Origin: Arthrobacter sp. ISL-30
GTDB lineage: Bacteria > Actinomycetota > Actinomycetes > Actinomycetales > Micrococcaceae
Direction: 5' to 3'
Assembly: GCF_018613855.1 (NCBI RefSeq)
Contig: NZ_JAGGPK010000012.1
Coordinates: forward strand, 62,001-126,000
DNA: 64,000 nucleotides
A model generated the notes under the pieces. The model worked only from the letters and a program-made list of their open reading frames with translations. It had not been told where the DNA came from and did no database searches. Each line of letters opens with the position of its first letter. Positions within the stretch are counted from its first letter, which is position 1. This document shows, in pieces, positions 1 through 10,170 of the stretch. The position numbers and the translations under genes are program-made.

Positions 1-350
1 AGCCTGTCAAGCGCTCCAGCCAGGACCTCTTCAGCGTCCTGGCTGGAGCGTCTTTCTTTAACGTAATCCAAGTGGCTCTTGAAGGCCTCGTCCTCATGCC
101 GTGCAGCAGGCGCCGTCCCCTGGATCCTGCAGGATGCTCCGCCACACTTCGGGCAGTCCCATTCGCGGGGTATCTGTTCTTCCGGCAGCTTAAGGAAAAC
201 AAGCCGCGTCTCGTGTCCTTTGGCGCACCAATAGGAGATACGAATACGCGGCAGGCTTTCGCCGGTGCTGCTGCCGGGCTGGTTTTTCGGAGTCGATCCG
301 GCTTCTACACCCACCCGTGTGCCCCGGAAACCTGACGAGCCATGAACCAT
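1..350 (-). CDS. rbpA: RNA polymerase-binding protein RbpA (C-terminus cut by the window edge)
   Basis: Reading the minus strand from an ATG at 350 gives an open frame of 116 codons that runs off the left edge without a stop. It begins MVHGSSGFRG and contains SYWCAKGHETRLVF and WDCPKCGG, the core of RbpA. It then has HLDYVKERRS, the C-terminal sigma-interacting segment. RbpA is an actinobacterial protein that binds RNA polymerase and the primary sigma factor and stabilises the open promoter complex. RbpA proteins are usually about 110-125 residues, so only a few C-terminal residues should be missing. AAGGGG lies about six bases before the ATG. The gene lies downstream of secG on the same strand. 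The plus-strand open frame over the same bases (72-335) is a shadow. The identification rests on motif recall and is strong. Confidence 0.93.
   Translation of the reverse strand, partial: MVHGSSGFRGTRVGVEAGSTPKNQPGSSTGESLPRIRISYWCAKGHETRLVFLKLPEEQIPREWDCPKCGGASCRIQGTAPAARHEDEAFKSHLDYVKERRSSQDAEEVLAGALDR
12..50. repeat. perfect 15-bp inverted repeat inside rbpA
   Basis: Bases 12-26 and 36-50 are exact reverse complements with a 9-base loop. The repeat encodes part of the C-terminal segment of RbpA. On the plus strand the second arm is followed by a T-rich run (TCTTTCTTT), so a convergent plus-strand gene to the left could use it as a terminator. On the rbpA strand there is no T-run after the stem. 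Confidence 0.8.
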
Positions 351-367
351 CGGGAACCCCTTGCTTG

Positions 368-402
368 CTGTGGCTAAGCGGCCTGAAGGCCAATAGCCAC
401 AG
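368..402 (-). terminator. stem-loop downstream of secG
   Basis: CTGTGGCTA (368-376) pairs with TAGCCACAG (394-402), and a nested GGCC/GGCC hairpin lies inside. It sits about 90 bases after the secG stop and just before rbpA, where the glycolytic operon would end. There is no T-tract on the minus strand, as is common in actinobacteria, so this is a probable but unproven terminator. Confidence 0.5.
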
Positions 403-491
403 TTTAGTGCGGGGATCCCGACGGCGGCAGTACCCGGTTCAGACCGGCTGGTACACCACAGGTGCCGGGAACTCCAGGGAAGCGGGCAGGG

Positions 492-749
492 TTAGGAGTC
501 GCCTCCGGACGTAAAGCGCATAAGCAGTCCCAGGGCGATAATCACCACGCCCCAGGTGACACCGAGAATGATGGTGAACCGGTTCAGGTTCTTCTCCGCT
601 ACTCCTGATGAGCTCAGTCCGGAACTCATGCCACCGCCGAACATATCGGACAGGCCGCCGCCGCGTCCCTTGTGCAGCAGAATGAGCAGCGTCAGCAAAA
701 GGCTGGTGATGCCCAGCAGGATCTGCAGAATGACATGAAGAACGTCCAC
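492..749 (-). CDS. secG: preprotein translocase subunit SecG
   Basis: This small membrane subunit of the SecYEG channel assists protein export. I place the start at the GTG at 749 (85 residues), because GAAAGG lies five bases upstream and the longer frame only reads through tpiA out of phase. The protein has two hydrophobic helices (about residues 2-25 and 58-78). They are joined by a glycine/serine-rich loop, HKGRGGGLSDMFGGG, which is the SecG signature. Length is normal for the family. It lies 49 bases after tpiA on the same strand, and the gap-pgk-tpiA-secG order is familiar in Gram-positive and actinobacterial genomes, so co-transcription with glycolysis is likely. Confidence 0.93.
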   Translation of the reverse strand: MDVLHVILQILLGITSLLLTLLILLHKGRGGGLSDMFGGGMSSGLSSSGVAEKNLNRFTIILGVTWGVVIIALGLLMRFTSGGDS

Positions 750-798
750 GACGGCCTTTCGGAAAGATTGGATAGCGGGAGCGGAACCTTCAGCCGGA

Positions 799-1614
799 CT
801 AGTCCTTGACCAGGTGGCTCTCGAACCTGACAATGTTAGCAAATTCAGCCGGGTCAAGGCTTGCGCCGCCCACCAGGAGGCCGTCGACGTCGGGCCCGGC
901 CAGGATTGCGGCCGCGTTGTTGGCCTTGACCGAGCCGCCGTAGAGCAGGCGGGCCTTGGCAGCAACGCTGTCATCGAAGAGCGTGGCAAGCTCTGCACGG
1001 ATGGCGGCACACATCTCCTGCGCATCCTCAGGTCCCGCAACTTCACCAGTCCCAATGGCCCAGACCGGTTCGTAGGCGACGACGAGCTCAGCGGCCTGCT
1101 CGGCCGTGAGGCCTTCGACGTCGGCACGCAACTGCGCGAGGGTGTGCTCCACGTGGGTTCCGGCCTGGCGGATTTCCAGACCTTCGCCAACGCAGAGCAC
1201 CGGGGTCAGTTCGTGGCGGAAAGCTGCCTTGACCTTGGCGTTGAGCAGTTCGTCGGACTCACCATGAATGGTGCGGCGTTCGCTGTGGCCGACCAGCACA
1301 TAGCTGCAACCGAGCTTCTTGAGGAACTGGCCCGAGATGTCGCCCGTGTAGGCACCGGAGTCGTACGGAGACAGGTCCTGCCCGCCATAGACAACGCCGA
1401 GCTCGTCCCCTTGGACGAGGGTCTGGACCCCGCGGAGGTCGGTGAAGGGCGGGAACACGGCAACTTCCACGCGGCTGTAGTCATGGTTGGTGTCGGACAG
1501 CGTCCAAGCCAGTTTCTGCAGGAGGGTGATGCCCTGGACATGGTCCATGTTCATCTTCCAGTTGCCTGCAATGAGCGGCGTGCGGTCAAAGGTGCCGTTG
1601 GTCGAGGTTGTCAC
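799..1614 (-). CDS. tpiA: triosephosphate isomerase
   Basis: Interconverts dihydroxyacetone phosphate and glyceraldehyde 3-phosphate in the cytoplasm. Visible active-site elements are GNWKMN (catalytic Lys near residue 20), VGHSERR (catalytic His near 100), [13 protein letters not shown] (catalytic Glu near 170) and the C-terminal phosphate loop [10 protein letters not shown]. The GTG at 1614 (271 residues) is preferred. A GGAG lies six bases upstream of it, inside the alternative longer start ATG at 1626 that would add four residues. It is third in the run gap, pgk, tpiA, secG; a strong hairpin lies between pgk and tpiA. Normal length, intact. Confidence 0.97.
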   Translation of the reverse strand: MTTSTNGTFDRTPLIAGNWKMNMDHVQGITLLQKLAWTLSDTNHDYSRVEVAVFPPFTDLRGVQTLVQGDELGVVYGGQDLSPYDSGAYTGDISGQFLKKLGCSYVLVGHSERRTIHGESDELLNAKVKAAFRHELTPVLCVGEGLEIRQAGTHVEHTLAQLRADVEGLTAEQAAELVVAYEPVWAIGTGEVAGPEDAQEMCAAIRAELATLFDDSVAAKARLLYGGSVKANNAAAILAGPDVDGLLVGGASLDPAEFANIVRFESHLVKD

Positions 1615-1654
1615 GAATTTCTCCATAAAAGTACGTTGAAAATAGAGCTTGACA

Positions 1655-1693
1655 GCCGGCAGGGCGTCCTTTGCAGCACAGGGCCCTGCCGGC
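1655..1693 (-). other. pgk-tpiA intergenic stem-loop
   Basis: GCCGGCAGGGC (1655-1665) and GCCCTGCCGGC (1683-1693) form a perfect 11-bp GC-rich stem with a 17-base loop. It lies about 40 bases upstream of the tpiA start. It could partly terminate transcription after pgk or mark an RNA processing site that sets the tpiA/secG level. There is no T-tract. Confidence 0.6.
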
Positions 1694-1719
1694 GGTCAGA
1701 TGTCCTGGCGGTCGGACGT

Positions 1720-1760
1720 CCTAGCGATGGATCTTCCTAGCGATGGATCTTCCTAGCGAT
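1720..1760. repeat. 16-bp tandem duplication at the 3' end of pgk
   Basis: CCTAGCGATGGATCTT occurs twice head to tail (1720-1735, 1736-1751), followed by a third partial copy CCTAGCGAT (1752-1760) that contains the complement of the pgk stop codon. The array looks like slippage or duplication of the last codons of pgk. Confidence 0.85.
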
Positions 1761-2979
1761 CAAGGACGCTCAGGCCGGGAAGTTCTTTGCCCTCAAGGTA
1801 TTCCAGGCTGGCTCCGCCGCCGGTGGAAATGTGTCCGAACTGGTCGTCGTCGAAGCCCAGGGTGCGGACCGCGGCAGCGGAATCGCCCCCGCCAACCACA
1901 GTGAAGGCGTCAGTCTCGGTCAGGGCCTGGGCCACTGCCCGAGTGCCGGCGGAGAAGGCCTCGAACTCGAAGACCCCCATGGGGCCGTTCCAGAACACGG
2001 TCTTGGCTGACTTGATCTGCTCGGCAAACGCCGCCGCAGATTCCGGCCCGATATCCAGGCCGATGCCGGAGGCGCCGAAGGAGCTGTCCTCGATGGCGTC
2101 CGCGCGAACCGTCTCATGCTCGGCGTCGGCGGCAAAGCGGCTGGCCACCACAACGTCAGTGGGGATGACGAAGGAGGTGCCGGCTTCGGCGGCGCGCTTG
2201 AGGTAATCCTGGACGACGGGGATCTGGTCCTCTTCCAGCAGGCTGCCGGCGACCTTGTGGCCGGCCGCAGCCAGGAACGTGAAGAGCATGCCGCCACCGA
2301 CAAGGATGGTGTCCGCCTTGCCCAGGAGGTTGTCGATCACTGCCAGCTTGTCGGAGACCTTCGAGCCGCCGAGCACCACGACGTACGGGCGCTGCGTGTC
2401 AGTGGTCAGCTTGCGAAGGACCTCGACCTCCGTGCTAACGAGGTCACCCAGGTACGACGGGAGGCGCGTTGCGACGTCGTAGACGCTGGCATGCTTGCGG
2501 TGCACGGCGCCGAAGGCGTCATCCACGTAGGCCCCGTTGTCTCCCGTCAGGGCAACCAGTTCGTCAGCGAAGGCGCCGCGTTCGGCGTCGTCCTTACTGG
2601 TCTCGCGGGCGTCGAATCGCACGTTCTCCAGGACCAGCACTTCGCCGTCGCGCAGGGCGGCTGCGCCTTCCTTCGCCGAGACACCAACGGTGTCGGCGGC
2701 GAGGGAAACGGGGAACGCTGCCAATTCGGCAAGACGCTCCACTGCGGGCCTGAGGGAGTACTTGTCCTCAGGGGCGCCCTTGGGGCGTCCGAGGTGGGCG
2801 GTTACGAGCACGCGGGCACCGGCGTCCGAGAGCTTTCCGAGGACCGGGAGGGAGGCCTTGATACGGCCGTCGTCGGTCACTGTAGAGCCGTCGAGCGGCA
2901 CATTCAGGTCACTTCTGACCAGAATGTACCGCCCGCGGACACCTTCAGCGATGAGTTCGTTGAGGGTGTGAGATGTCAT
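1753..2979 (-). CDS. pgk: phosphoglycerate kinase
   Basis: Transfers phosphate from 1,3-bisphosphoglycerate to ADP in glycolysis. At 408 residues it has the normal size of a bacterial PGK. The N-terminal substrate domain shows RSDLNVP (residues 22-28) and AHLGRPKG, and the hinge and nucleotide domain show [17 protein letters not shown] and the C-terminal GGGDSAAAV loop are also present. The start ATG at 2979 follows AGGGTAG. It begins nine bases after the gap stop, so translation of gap and pgk is probably coupled. The last codons overlap the short tandem duplication described separately. Confidence 0.98.
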   Translation of the reverse strand: MTSHTLNELIAEGVRGRYILVRSDLNVPLDGSTVTDDGRIKASLPVLGKLSDAGARVLVTAHLGRPKGAPEDKYSLRPAVERLAELAAFPVSLAADTVGVSAKEGAAALRDGEVLVLENVRFDARETSKDDAERGAFADELVALTGDNGAYVDDAFGAVHRKHASVYDVATRLPSYLGDLVSTEVEVLRKLTTDTQRPYVVVLGGSKVSDKLAVIDNLLGKADTILVGGGMLFTFLAAAGHKVAGSLLEEDQIPVVQDYLKRAAEAGTSFVIPTDVVVASRFAADAEHETVRADAIEDSSFGASGIGLDIGPESAAAFAEQIKSAKTVFWNGPMGVFEFEAFSAGTRAVAQALTETDAFTVVGGGDSAAAVRTLGFDDDQFGHISTGGGASLEYLEGKELPGLSVLDR

Positions 2980-2988
2980 GGAACTACC

Positions 2989-4089
<1,101 letters not shown>

Positions 4090-4163
4090 TTAACAAAGGA
4101 GGGCGACCAGCCACGTTGCTGAAGGCTAACCGCCTTCCGTGACCCATCTTACGTTTAAGTGGA

Positions 4164-4189
4164 CCTGCCCCCGCAACTGCGGGGGCAGG
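4164..4189 (-). terminator. sodA terminator
   Basis: CCTGCCCCCGC (4164-4174) and GCGGGGGCAGG (4179-4189) form a perfect 11-bp stem with a four-base AACT loop, 74 bases after the sodA stop. No T-run follows on the minus strand, but the position and strength suit a terminator isolating sodA from gap. Confidence 0.75.
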
Positions 4190-4262
4190 CAATCCGCCAT
4201 TTGGCCAAAATCGGCCTGAATGTGAAGTTTGTTACAACCTCGTGTTTTCGGGCTCACAGAGC

Positions 4263-4886
4263 CTAGACGGCGATGAGGCCGTTCGCGTTGGCGCGTGCTG
4301 CCGCGAAGCGCTTTGCGACGTCTTCCCAGTTCACGATGTTCCAGAAAGCCTTGACGTAGTCGGCCTTGACGTTCACGTAGTCCAGGTAGAACGCGTGCTC
4401 CCACATGTCCAGCATCAGCAGCGGAGTGGTGCCCACTGCCACGTTGCCCTGCTGGTCGTACAGCTGCTCGATGACGACGTTGCCGCCAATGGGCTCGTAG
4501 GCAAGGAAGGCCCAGCCTGAACCCTGCAGGCCCAGGGCCGCAGCGCTGAAGTGTGCACGGAAAGCGTCGAAGGAGCCGAAGGAATCGTCGATTGCCGCCG
4601 ACAGTTCACCTTCAGGCTTATCGCCTCCGTCCGGAGACAGGTTGTTCCAGAACACGGAGTGGTTGACGTGGCCGCCCGTGTGGAAGGCGAGGTCCTTGGA
4701 AAGGCGATTGATGTTGGCGAAGTCGCCCTTCTCGCGGGCCTCGGCCAGCTGGGCCAGGGCGTTGTTGGCGCCGGCGACGTAAGCGGCATGGTGCTTGCTG
4801 TGGTGCAGCTCCATGATCTTCGCCGAAATGTGCGGCTCAAGTGCTGCATAGTCGTAGCTGAGCTCGGGCAGTACGTACTCGGTCAC
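4263..4886 (-). CDS. sodA: superoxide dismutase, Mn/Fe type
   Basis: Converts superoxide to oxygen and hydrogen peroxide in the cytoplasm. The GTG at 4886 (207 residues) is chosen because TTGGAGG lies upstream and the protein then begins [19 protein letters not shown], as in the family. The metal ligands are visible in [10 protein letters not shown] (N-terminal helix) and in [11 protein letters not shown], which carries the conserved Asp and His. The C-terminal [10 protein letters not shown] is also conserved. The metal (Mn or Fe) cannot be told from sequence alone. It stands alone on the minus strand with its own terminator; the 168 bases before it hold the promoter. Confidence 0.96.
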   Translation of the reverse strand: MTEYVLPELSYDYAALEPHISAKIMELHHSKHHAAYVAGANNALAQLAEAREKGDFANINRLSKDLAFHTGGHVNHSVFWNNLSPDGGDKPEGELSAAIDDSFGSFDAFRAHFSAAALGLQGSGWAFLAYEPIGGNVVIEQLYDQQGNVAVGTTPLLMLDMWEHAFYLDYVNVKADYVKAFWNIVNWEDVAKRFAAARANANGLIAV

Positions 4887-5054
4887 GAAATCCTCCAATG
4901 TCTTGGACCTAGGTCCGGTTTGGTAACTCTCGTTGTGTTCATCCGGCTGGCGGACCATCCGGAAACCGTGGCGGGGCCAGAGCTGGTCCCAGGCGGCATA
5001 ACCCGGGTTGAGGGCCCTGGCATTCCCGCGATGTTCTCGATTCTAGGCGGCTGG

Positions 5055-6035
5055 CTACTCGTCCATCATTTCGGGCGTCACATTGGCTTCTGTACCCGGA
5101 ATCCCCAGATCGATCGCCCTTTTGTCTGCCATTGCAAGCAGACGGCGGATACGACCAGCGATGGCGTCCTTCGTCATGGGCGGATCGGCGAGTCGGCCGA
5201 GCTCGTCCAGGCTCGCCTGCTTGTGGGCGACGCGCAGCTCCCCCGCATACTTCAGGTGCTCCGGGACGTCGTCGCCCAGTATTTCCAGGGCCCGGTCCAC
5301 GCGCGCCCCCGCGGCAACCGCCGCCTGCGCGCTGCGGCGCAGATTGGCATCGTCAAAGTTTGCCAGGCGATTGGCGGTAGCCCGCACTTCCTTGCGCATG
5401 CGGCGCTCCTCCCACACCATGAGGGCATCGTGGGCGCCCATGCGGGTCAGCAGGGCGGCGATGGTGTCGCCGTCGCGAATGACCACGCGGTCCACGCCTC
5501 GCACCTCGCGGGCCTTCGCCTGGATGCCGAGGCGACGTGCGGCGCCTACCAGGGCAAGGGCTGATTCCGGGCCGGGGCACGTGACCTCGAGGGAGGAAGA
5601 ACGGCCCGGTTCGGTGAGGGAGCCGTGGGCGAGGAAGGCGCCGCGCCACACCGCCTCGGCGTCGGATGCCGAACCGTTGACGACGGCGGACGGGAGGCCC
5701 CGGACAGGCCGGCCCCTGCCGTCCAGGAGCCCGGTCTGTCGGGCCAGCGCCTCGCCGTCGCGCACTACCCTCACCACATAGCGGCTGCCGCGGCGCAGGC
5801 CGCCGCCGGAGACCACGATGATTTCGCTCTGATGTCCGTAGACTTCGGCGATCGCCGACCGGAGGCGGCGGGCGGTGGAGGCGAGGTCGACTTCGGCCTC
5901 GATGACTATTCGGCCCGAGATAATGTGTAGGCCGCCCGCGAAGCGCAGCATTGCCGAAACCTCGGCCTTGCGGACTGAGGACTTCTTTATATCCAGCCGG
6001 GACAGTTCTTCCTTGACTGATGACGTCAGTGCCAT
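5055..6035 (-). CDS. whiA: DNA-binding protein WhiA
   Basis: WhiA is a conserved Gram-positive regulator. It combines a degenerate LAGLIDADG homing-endonuclease-like N-terminal fold with a C-terminal helix-turn-helix, and in Streptomyces it works with WhiB in sporulation septation. The 326-residue length is typical. The N-terminus ([14 protein letters not shown]) and the C-terminal HTH ([19 protein letters not shown]) are recognisable. GGAAGG lies before the ATG at 6035. It follows yvcK by nine bases and rapZ is before that, the usual conserved cluster. In this probably non-sporulating group its role is likely in cell division or growth control (inference). Confidence 0.96.
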   Translation of the reverse strand: MALTSSVKEELSRLDIKKSSVRKAEVSAMLRFAGGLHIISGRIVIEAEVDLASTARRLRSAIAEVYGHQSEIIVVSGGGLRRGSRYVVRVVRDGEALARQTGLLDGRGRPVRGLPSAVVNGSASDAEAVWRGAFLAHGSLTEPGRSSSLEVTCPGPESALALVGAARRLGIQAKAREVRGVDRVVIRDGDTIAALLTRMGAHDALMVWEERRMRKEVRATANRLANFDDANLRRSAQAAVAAGARVDRALEILGDDVPEHLKYAGELRVAHKQASLDELGRLADPPMTKDAIAGRIRRLLAMADKRAIDLGIPGTEANVTPEMMDE

Positions 6036-6044
6036 GGCACCTTC

Positions 6045-7058
6045 CTAACTGTTCCCGAAAATATCGTGGTAGGCCGCCGCGAGACGAAGCGGGTCATGGA
6101 CCGGCCGACGGCTTGACGCCCCTACTTTACCCAAGACCACCTCGGCCCCGATCATCCCGGCCGCCTTCTCGAAGGCCACAAGGTCCGGCACGGAGGCGGG
6201 ATCGGCGAGCACAACGTCCACGCTGAACTCCGGCGCATACTTCCGCAGTACGTCCAGGTGGTCTGCCGCGGTCATCCCCAAAGTTTCCTTGGTGTCCACC
6301 GCCAGGTTCATGGTGAGGCAGCGTTTGGCCGGGGTGTCACACAGTGCCTGTCGGAGCTCGGGCAACAGCAGGTGGGGCAGGACCGAGGTGTACCAGGAGC
6401 CCGGGCCGAGGATCACCCAGTCAGCGAGTTCAATTGCATCCAGGGCCTCGATGCAGGCCGGGGCGCCTTCGGGAAGCAGGCGGACTTCCTCCAGGGAGCC
6501 CGCCACCGCACACTTGGCCTGGCCCCGGATAGTCTGCAGCTCCTGGCCCCCGACGGTCGGGACAAGGACGTCACCCTCGATGGTGAGCGGAATGCTGGAC
6601 ATTGGCAGGACCTGGCCGCGGGCACCCAGGAGGGCCCCCGCCCATTTGAGTCCGCCGACAGTATCACCCAACAGTTCCCACAGCGTCACGATCAACAGGT
6701 TTCCCATGGCGTGGTCATCAAGCGAGCCGGCACCGCCGCGCGGCGACTTGAAGCGGTGCTGCATGACGTCGCGCCAGGTGCGCCCCCAGTCTGTATCGTC
6801 GCAGAGCGCGGAGAGCGCCATCCGGAGGTCTCCCGGCGGAAGCACCCCGTACTCGTCACGAAGACGCCCGGAGGAACCGCCGTCGTCGGCAACGGTCACG
6901 ACGGCGGTAAGTTCCGACGTCAGCAGCCTAAGGGCCGAAAGCGACGCGGACAGTCCGTGGCCGCCTCCCAGGGCGACGACAGAAGGAGCCTTCGGTTTCC
7001 CGCTTCCGGGGGTGCCCGACGGCGGCACCAGCGGCAGCGGTCCGGTCAGCACCCCCAT
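6045..7058 (-). CDS. yvcK: gluconeogenesis factor YvcK (CofD-like, UPF0052)
   Basis: YvcK/CuvA proteins bind UDP-sugars and influence carbon use and cell-wall synthesis in Bacillus and mycobacteria. The protein has 337 residues. VVALGGGHGLSASLSALR near residues 28-45 is the family's glycine-rich start. VTVADDGGSSGRLR, GDLRMALSAL and LGPGSWYTSVLPHLL follow. The stop of rapZ and the ATG of yvcK share a base (TAATG), so the two are translationally coupled. The first ~25 residues are Pro/Gly-rich and probably disordered. Confidence 0.95.
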   Translation of the reverse strand: MGVLTGPLPLVPPSGTPGSGKPKAPSVVALGGGHGLSASLSALRLLTSELTAVVTVADDGGSSGRLRDEYGVLPPGDLRMALSALCDDTDWGRTWRDVMQHRFKSPRGGAGSLDDHAMGNLLIVTLWELLGDTVGGLKWAGALLGARGQVLPMSSIPLTIEGDVLVPTVGGQELQTIRGQAKCAVAGSLEEVRLLPEGAPACIEALDAIELADWVILGPGSWYTSVLPHLLLPELRQALCDTPAKRCLTMNLAVDTKETLGMTAADHLDVLRKYAPEFSVDVVLADPASVPDLVAFEKAAGMIGAEVVLGKVGASSRRPVHDPLRLAAAYHDIFGNS

Positions 7059-7981
7059 TATTCGCGGCCCAGATCGCGGTGCGTCGTAGTGACAGTGACC
7101 CGGGGATACTGGGCCAGCCTCTTGGACAGCTCGACGGCGACGGCCACAGAGCGATGCTTGCCGCCGGTGCAGCCCACGGCGAGCGTGGCATAGTGCTTGT
7201 TTTCCTGGCGGTAGCCGTCCAGGACCGGTTCCAGCATCTCAACGTACCGGTCAACGAAGCTCTTCACTCCGTCGGCACCAAGCACGTAGTCGCTGACATC
7301 GGCGTCCAGGCCAGTGTGGGGCCGCAGCTGCGGAACCCAGTGGGGGTTGGGGATGAACCGCGCATCGGCGACGAAGTTGGCGTCCACGGGAAGCCCGTAC
7401 TTGAAGCCGAAGCTCATCACATTCAGCCGCAGCGCCACCGGTCCCGTTTCGCTGAAGAGCTCGGTGATGGCTGTGGCGAGCCCGTGGACATTGAAGGTGG
7501 AGGTGTCCAGCACGACGTCGGCCGAATCCTTCAGTTCCTTCAGCACCTCGCGCTCGGCGGCAATACCGTCGAGGATACGGCCTCCGCCTTGCAGGGGATG
7601 CGGGCGGCGGCCCTGCTCGAAGCGTCGGACCAGCACGTCGTCGTTGGCATCAAGGAAGAGCACCCGGAAGGTGACGCCACTGGCGCTCAACGCATGCAAG
7701 GCTGTGCGGATGTCCGTGAAGAGTCCCTTGCTGCGGACATCCACCACGACGGCCAGCCTGGGGATGGACTGCGGGGCGTGGGAGACAATGTCCGCCAGTG
7801 TGCCCAGCATCTGGGGCGGGAGGTTTTCGACGACGTACCAGCCGTGGTCCTCCAGGGCGTCCGCAGCGGTGCTACGTCCCGCACCGGACATGCCCGTGAC
7901 CACCAGCAGTTCCGCTTCGACGGGCTTGACGGGGGTTAGCCCGTCCGGCTCCGTCCCGGATCCTGCCATTGACTCTGTCAT
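7058..7981 (-). CDS. rapZ: RNase adapter protein RapZ (YvcJ)
   Basis: A P-loop ATPase/GTPase family protein. In E. coli RapZ guides RNase E to the GlmZ RNA; in Gram-positives (YvcJ) the target is unknown. In 307 residues the Walker [17 protein letters not shown] lies at about 28-43 and the C-terminal signature [13 protein letters not shown] near 275. The N-terminal 20 residues are an actinobacterial extension. It is the first of the rapZ-yvcK-whiA trio, 105 bases after uvrC, and overlaps yvcK as TAATG. Confidence 0.95.
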   Translation of the reverse strand: MTESMAGSGTEPDGLTPVKPVEAELLVVTGMSGAGRSTAADALEDHGWYVVENLPPQMLGTLADIVSHAPQSIPRLAVVVDVRSKGLFTDIRTALHALSASGVTFRVLFLDANDDVLVRRFEQGRRPHPLQGGGRILDGIAAEREVLKELKDSADVVLDTSTFNVHGLATAITELFSETGPVALRLNVMSFGFKYGLPVDANFVADARFIPNPHWVPQLRPHTGLDADVSDYVLGADGVKSFVDRYVEMLEPVLDGYRQENKHYATLAVGCTGGKHRSVAVAVELSKRLAQYPRVTVTTTHRDLGRE

Positions 7982-8086
7982 CAGATAAGCCCCATTTCTT
8001 CAATTCTGCTTCTGTGCTTCTGCTGCTGCGCAGCGGCGCCCTCCAGCCGTGCACGATCACCGGGCGCGGCATGGTTCCAACCCTAG

Positions 8087-10138
8087 CTAAGATTCAAGGA
8101 TTTCGCCGGTTGTCATATTGATGACAGGCGCTGCTTCTTCCTCGGCCGGAGCCTCGTTAAAGTGCCTCACCACGGCCTCTGCCAGGGCAGGCCCTATCCC
8201 CCGTGCCTCGGCCAGCTCAACCGCTGTTGCCGCTTTGATCTTCTTGAGCGAACCGAAATGCGCCACGAGCGCCTTGCGCTTGCTTTCTCCCAGGCCGGGA
8301 ACTCCGTCGAGGGCGGAGATTGTCATGGCCTTGCCGCGCTTCTGCCGGTGGAAGGAGATCGCGAAGCGGTGGGCCTCGTCACGGATCCGCTGGAGCAGGT
8401 ACAGCCCCTGCGACGTTCGTGGAAGGATCACGGGGAAATCGCTGTCCGGCAGCCACACTTCCTCCAGCCGCTTGGCCAGGCCGACGACGTACACGTCGTT
8501 GATGCCCAGCTCGGCAAGGGCACGGGCGGCGGCATTCACCTGGGGCTTGCCGCCGTCAACCACAACCAGGTTGGGAGGATAGGCAAACTTGGCCTTGCCT
8601 TCCGGAACCGGGGCCGGCGCCAGTCCCGAATCGGCATCGGCGACGGCGTCGGCAGCCTCGCCCAAGGTGGGAACCTCGCCGGACTTGGGCACTTCGCCCG
8701 ACTTAGGAACCTCGCCCGATTTAGGAACCTGGGCAACCTTGTCCTGGAGGTAATGGCGGAAGCGCCGCGTCAGCACGTCGTGCATCGCCGCCGTGTCGTC
8801 CGTGGCGGCCGCGCCCGTAATCGAGAATTTCCGGTAGTCGGATTTCTTGGGCAGTCCGTCTTCGACCACCACCATCGAGGCAACCACATTCGTGCCCTGG
8901 ACGTGGGAGATGTCGAAGCATTCAATGCGCAGCAGCGCCACCGGAAGGTCAAGCGCCTCCTGGAGTTCCTGGAGCGCCTGGGACCTGACGGTGAGGTCCC
9001 CCGCCCGGCGGGTCTTGTGAAGCTTGAGGGCCTGCTCGGCGTTCTCCCTGACTGTCCCCATGAGGGCCGCCTTGTCGCCCCGCTGCGGAACCCTGATGTC
9101 CACCTTGGCGCCGCGCATTCCGCTCAGCCACTGCACAAGCTCCGCGTGGTTGCTGGGGTTTTCCGGCACGAGCACCTCGCGCGGAATCCGGCCCTGGGAC
9201 TCGGTATCGTCGCCGTAAACCTGCTGCAGCAGGTGCTCGATCAGCTCCGGAGTCGTCGAGTCTTCGACCTTCTCGACTACCCAGCCGCGCTGGCCCCGCA
9301 CCCTGCCGCCGCGCACGTGGAACACCTGGACGGAGGCCTCCAGCTCATCCTCATGCAGCGCGAAGATGTCCGCGTCCGTGTCTTCGGAGAGCACTACCGC
9401 GTTCCGTTCGAAGACCTTGCGCAGGGCAATGATGTCGTCGCGGAGCCTGGCTGCCTTCTCGTAGTCGAGCTCGGCCACGGCCGCCGCCATGTCCTTCTCG
9501 AGCCGGTTGATGAACCTGGTCGCCTCACCGCCCATGAAGGCGCAGAAATCCTCCGCCAGGGCACGGTGTTCCTCGGGGGTGACCCGGCCGACGCATGGTG
9601 CCGCGCACTTGTCGATGTATCCCAGGAGGCAGGGCCGCCCGCTGGCCTGCGCCCGTTTCAGCACTCCCGGACTGCAGCTGCGGACCGGGAAGACCCGCAG
9701 GAGGGTGTCCATGGTTTCCCTGATGGCCCCGGCCGTGTAGGGGCCGAAATAGCGTGTTCCCTTGCGGCGCTCCCCCCGCAGCACCTGGACCCGCGGAAAC
9801 TTCTCCCCCATGGTCACAGCGAGGTACGGGTACGTCTTGTCGTCCCGGAACATCACATTAAAGCGCGGCTTGAACTCCTTGATCCAGGTGTATTCCAGCT
9901 GCAGGGATTCGAGTTCGCTGCCGACCACTGTCCATTCGACGCTGGCGGCCGCGTGGACCATGGCATGGGTCTTGGGCAGCAGGCCTGCGGGGTTGGCAAA
10001 GTAGGAGTTGAGCCGGGAGCGCAGGCTCTTGGCCTTGCCCACGTAGATGACGCGGCCGTGTTGATCACGGAACCGGTAGACACCCGGATTCGTGGGAATT
10101 TCACCCGTCTGTGGACGGTAGCTAGCTGGATCTGCCAC
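8087..10138 (-). CDS. uvrC: excinuclease ABC subunit C
   Basis: UvrC makes both incisions flanking DNA damage in nucleotide excision repair. Domain order in 683 residues: GIY-YIG nuclease (about 15-95, with NPGVYRF and VIYVGKAK), a cysteine cluster ([13 protein letters not shown]), a UVR motif ([12 protein letters not shown]), an RNase-H-like nuclease (ECFDISH and [10 protein letters not shown]) and a C-terminal helix-hairpin-helix pair ([13 protein letters not shown] and [10 protein letters not shown]). Unusually, a VPKSGE hexapeptide array plus an acidic linker (roughly residues 470-507) interrupts the RNase-H-like region between RHYLQDK and [11 protein letters not shown]. uvrA and uvrB are both within 17 kb. 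Confidence 0.97.
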   Translation of the reverse strand: MADPASYRPQTGEIPTNPGVYRFRDQHGRVIYVGKAKSLRSRLNSYFANPAGLLPKTHAMVHAAASVEWTVVGSELESLQLEYTWIKEFKPRFNVMFRDDKTYPYLAVTMGEKFPRVQVLRGERRKGTRYFGPYTAGAIRETMDTLLRVFPVRSCSPGVLKRAQASGRPCLLGYIDKCAAPCVGRVTPEEHRALAEDFCAFMGGEATRFINRLEKDMAAAVAELDYEKAARLRDDIIALRKVFERNAVVLSEDTDADIFALHEDELEASVQVFHVRGGRVRGQRGWVVEKVEDSTTPELIEHLLQQVYGDDTESQGRIPREVLVPENPSNHAELVQWLSGMRGAKVDIRVPQRGDKAALMGTVRENAEQALKLHKTRRAGDLTVRSQALQELQEALDLPVALLRIECFDISHVQGTNVVASMVVVEDGLPKKSDYRKFSITGAAATDDTAAMHDVLTRRFRHYLQDKVAQVPKSGEVPKSGEVPKSGEVPTLGEAADAVADADSGLAPAPVPEGKAKFAYPPNLVVVDGGKPQVNAAARALAELGINDVYVVGLAKRLEEVWLPDSDFPVILPRTSQGLYLLQRIRDEAHRFAISFHRQKRGKAMTISALDGVPGLGESKRKALVAHFGSLKKIKAATAVELAEARGIGPALAEAVVRHFNEAPAEEEAAPVINMTTGEILES
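8657..8728. repeat. four 18-bp tandem repeats inside uvrC
   Basis: Four consecutive 18-bp units encode [18 protein letters not shown] and VPTLGE. The first two units differ at two bases and the fourth is the most diverged. The array keeps the reading frame and probably lies in a surface loop of the UvrC nuclease domain. Confidence 0.9.
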
Positions 10139-10170
10139 GGTTCCAGTTTACTGAGCGGTAAGGCCGTGCT

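Noticed and set aside
12..50. Hairpin as terminator of rbpA
   Set aside because: It lies inside the coding sequence and has no T-run on that strand; kept only as a repeat.
72..335. Open frame of 87 codons on the plus strand
   Set aside because: It lies antisense to rbpA, which has clear motifs on the minus strand.
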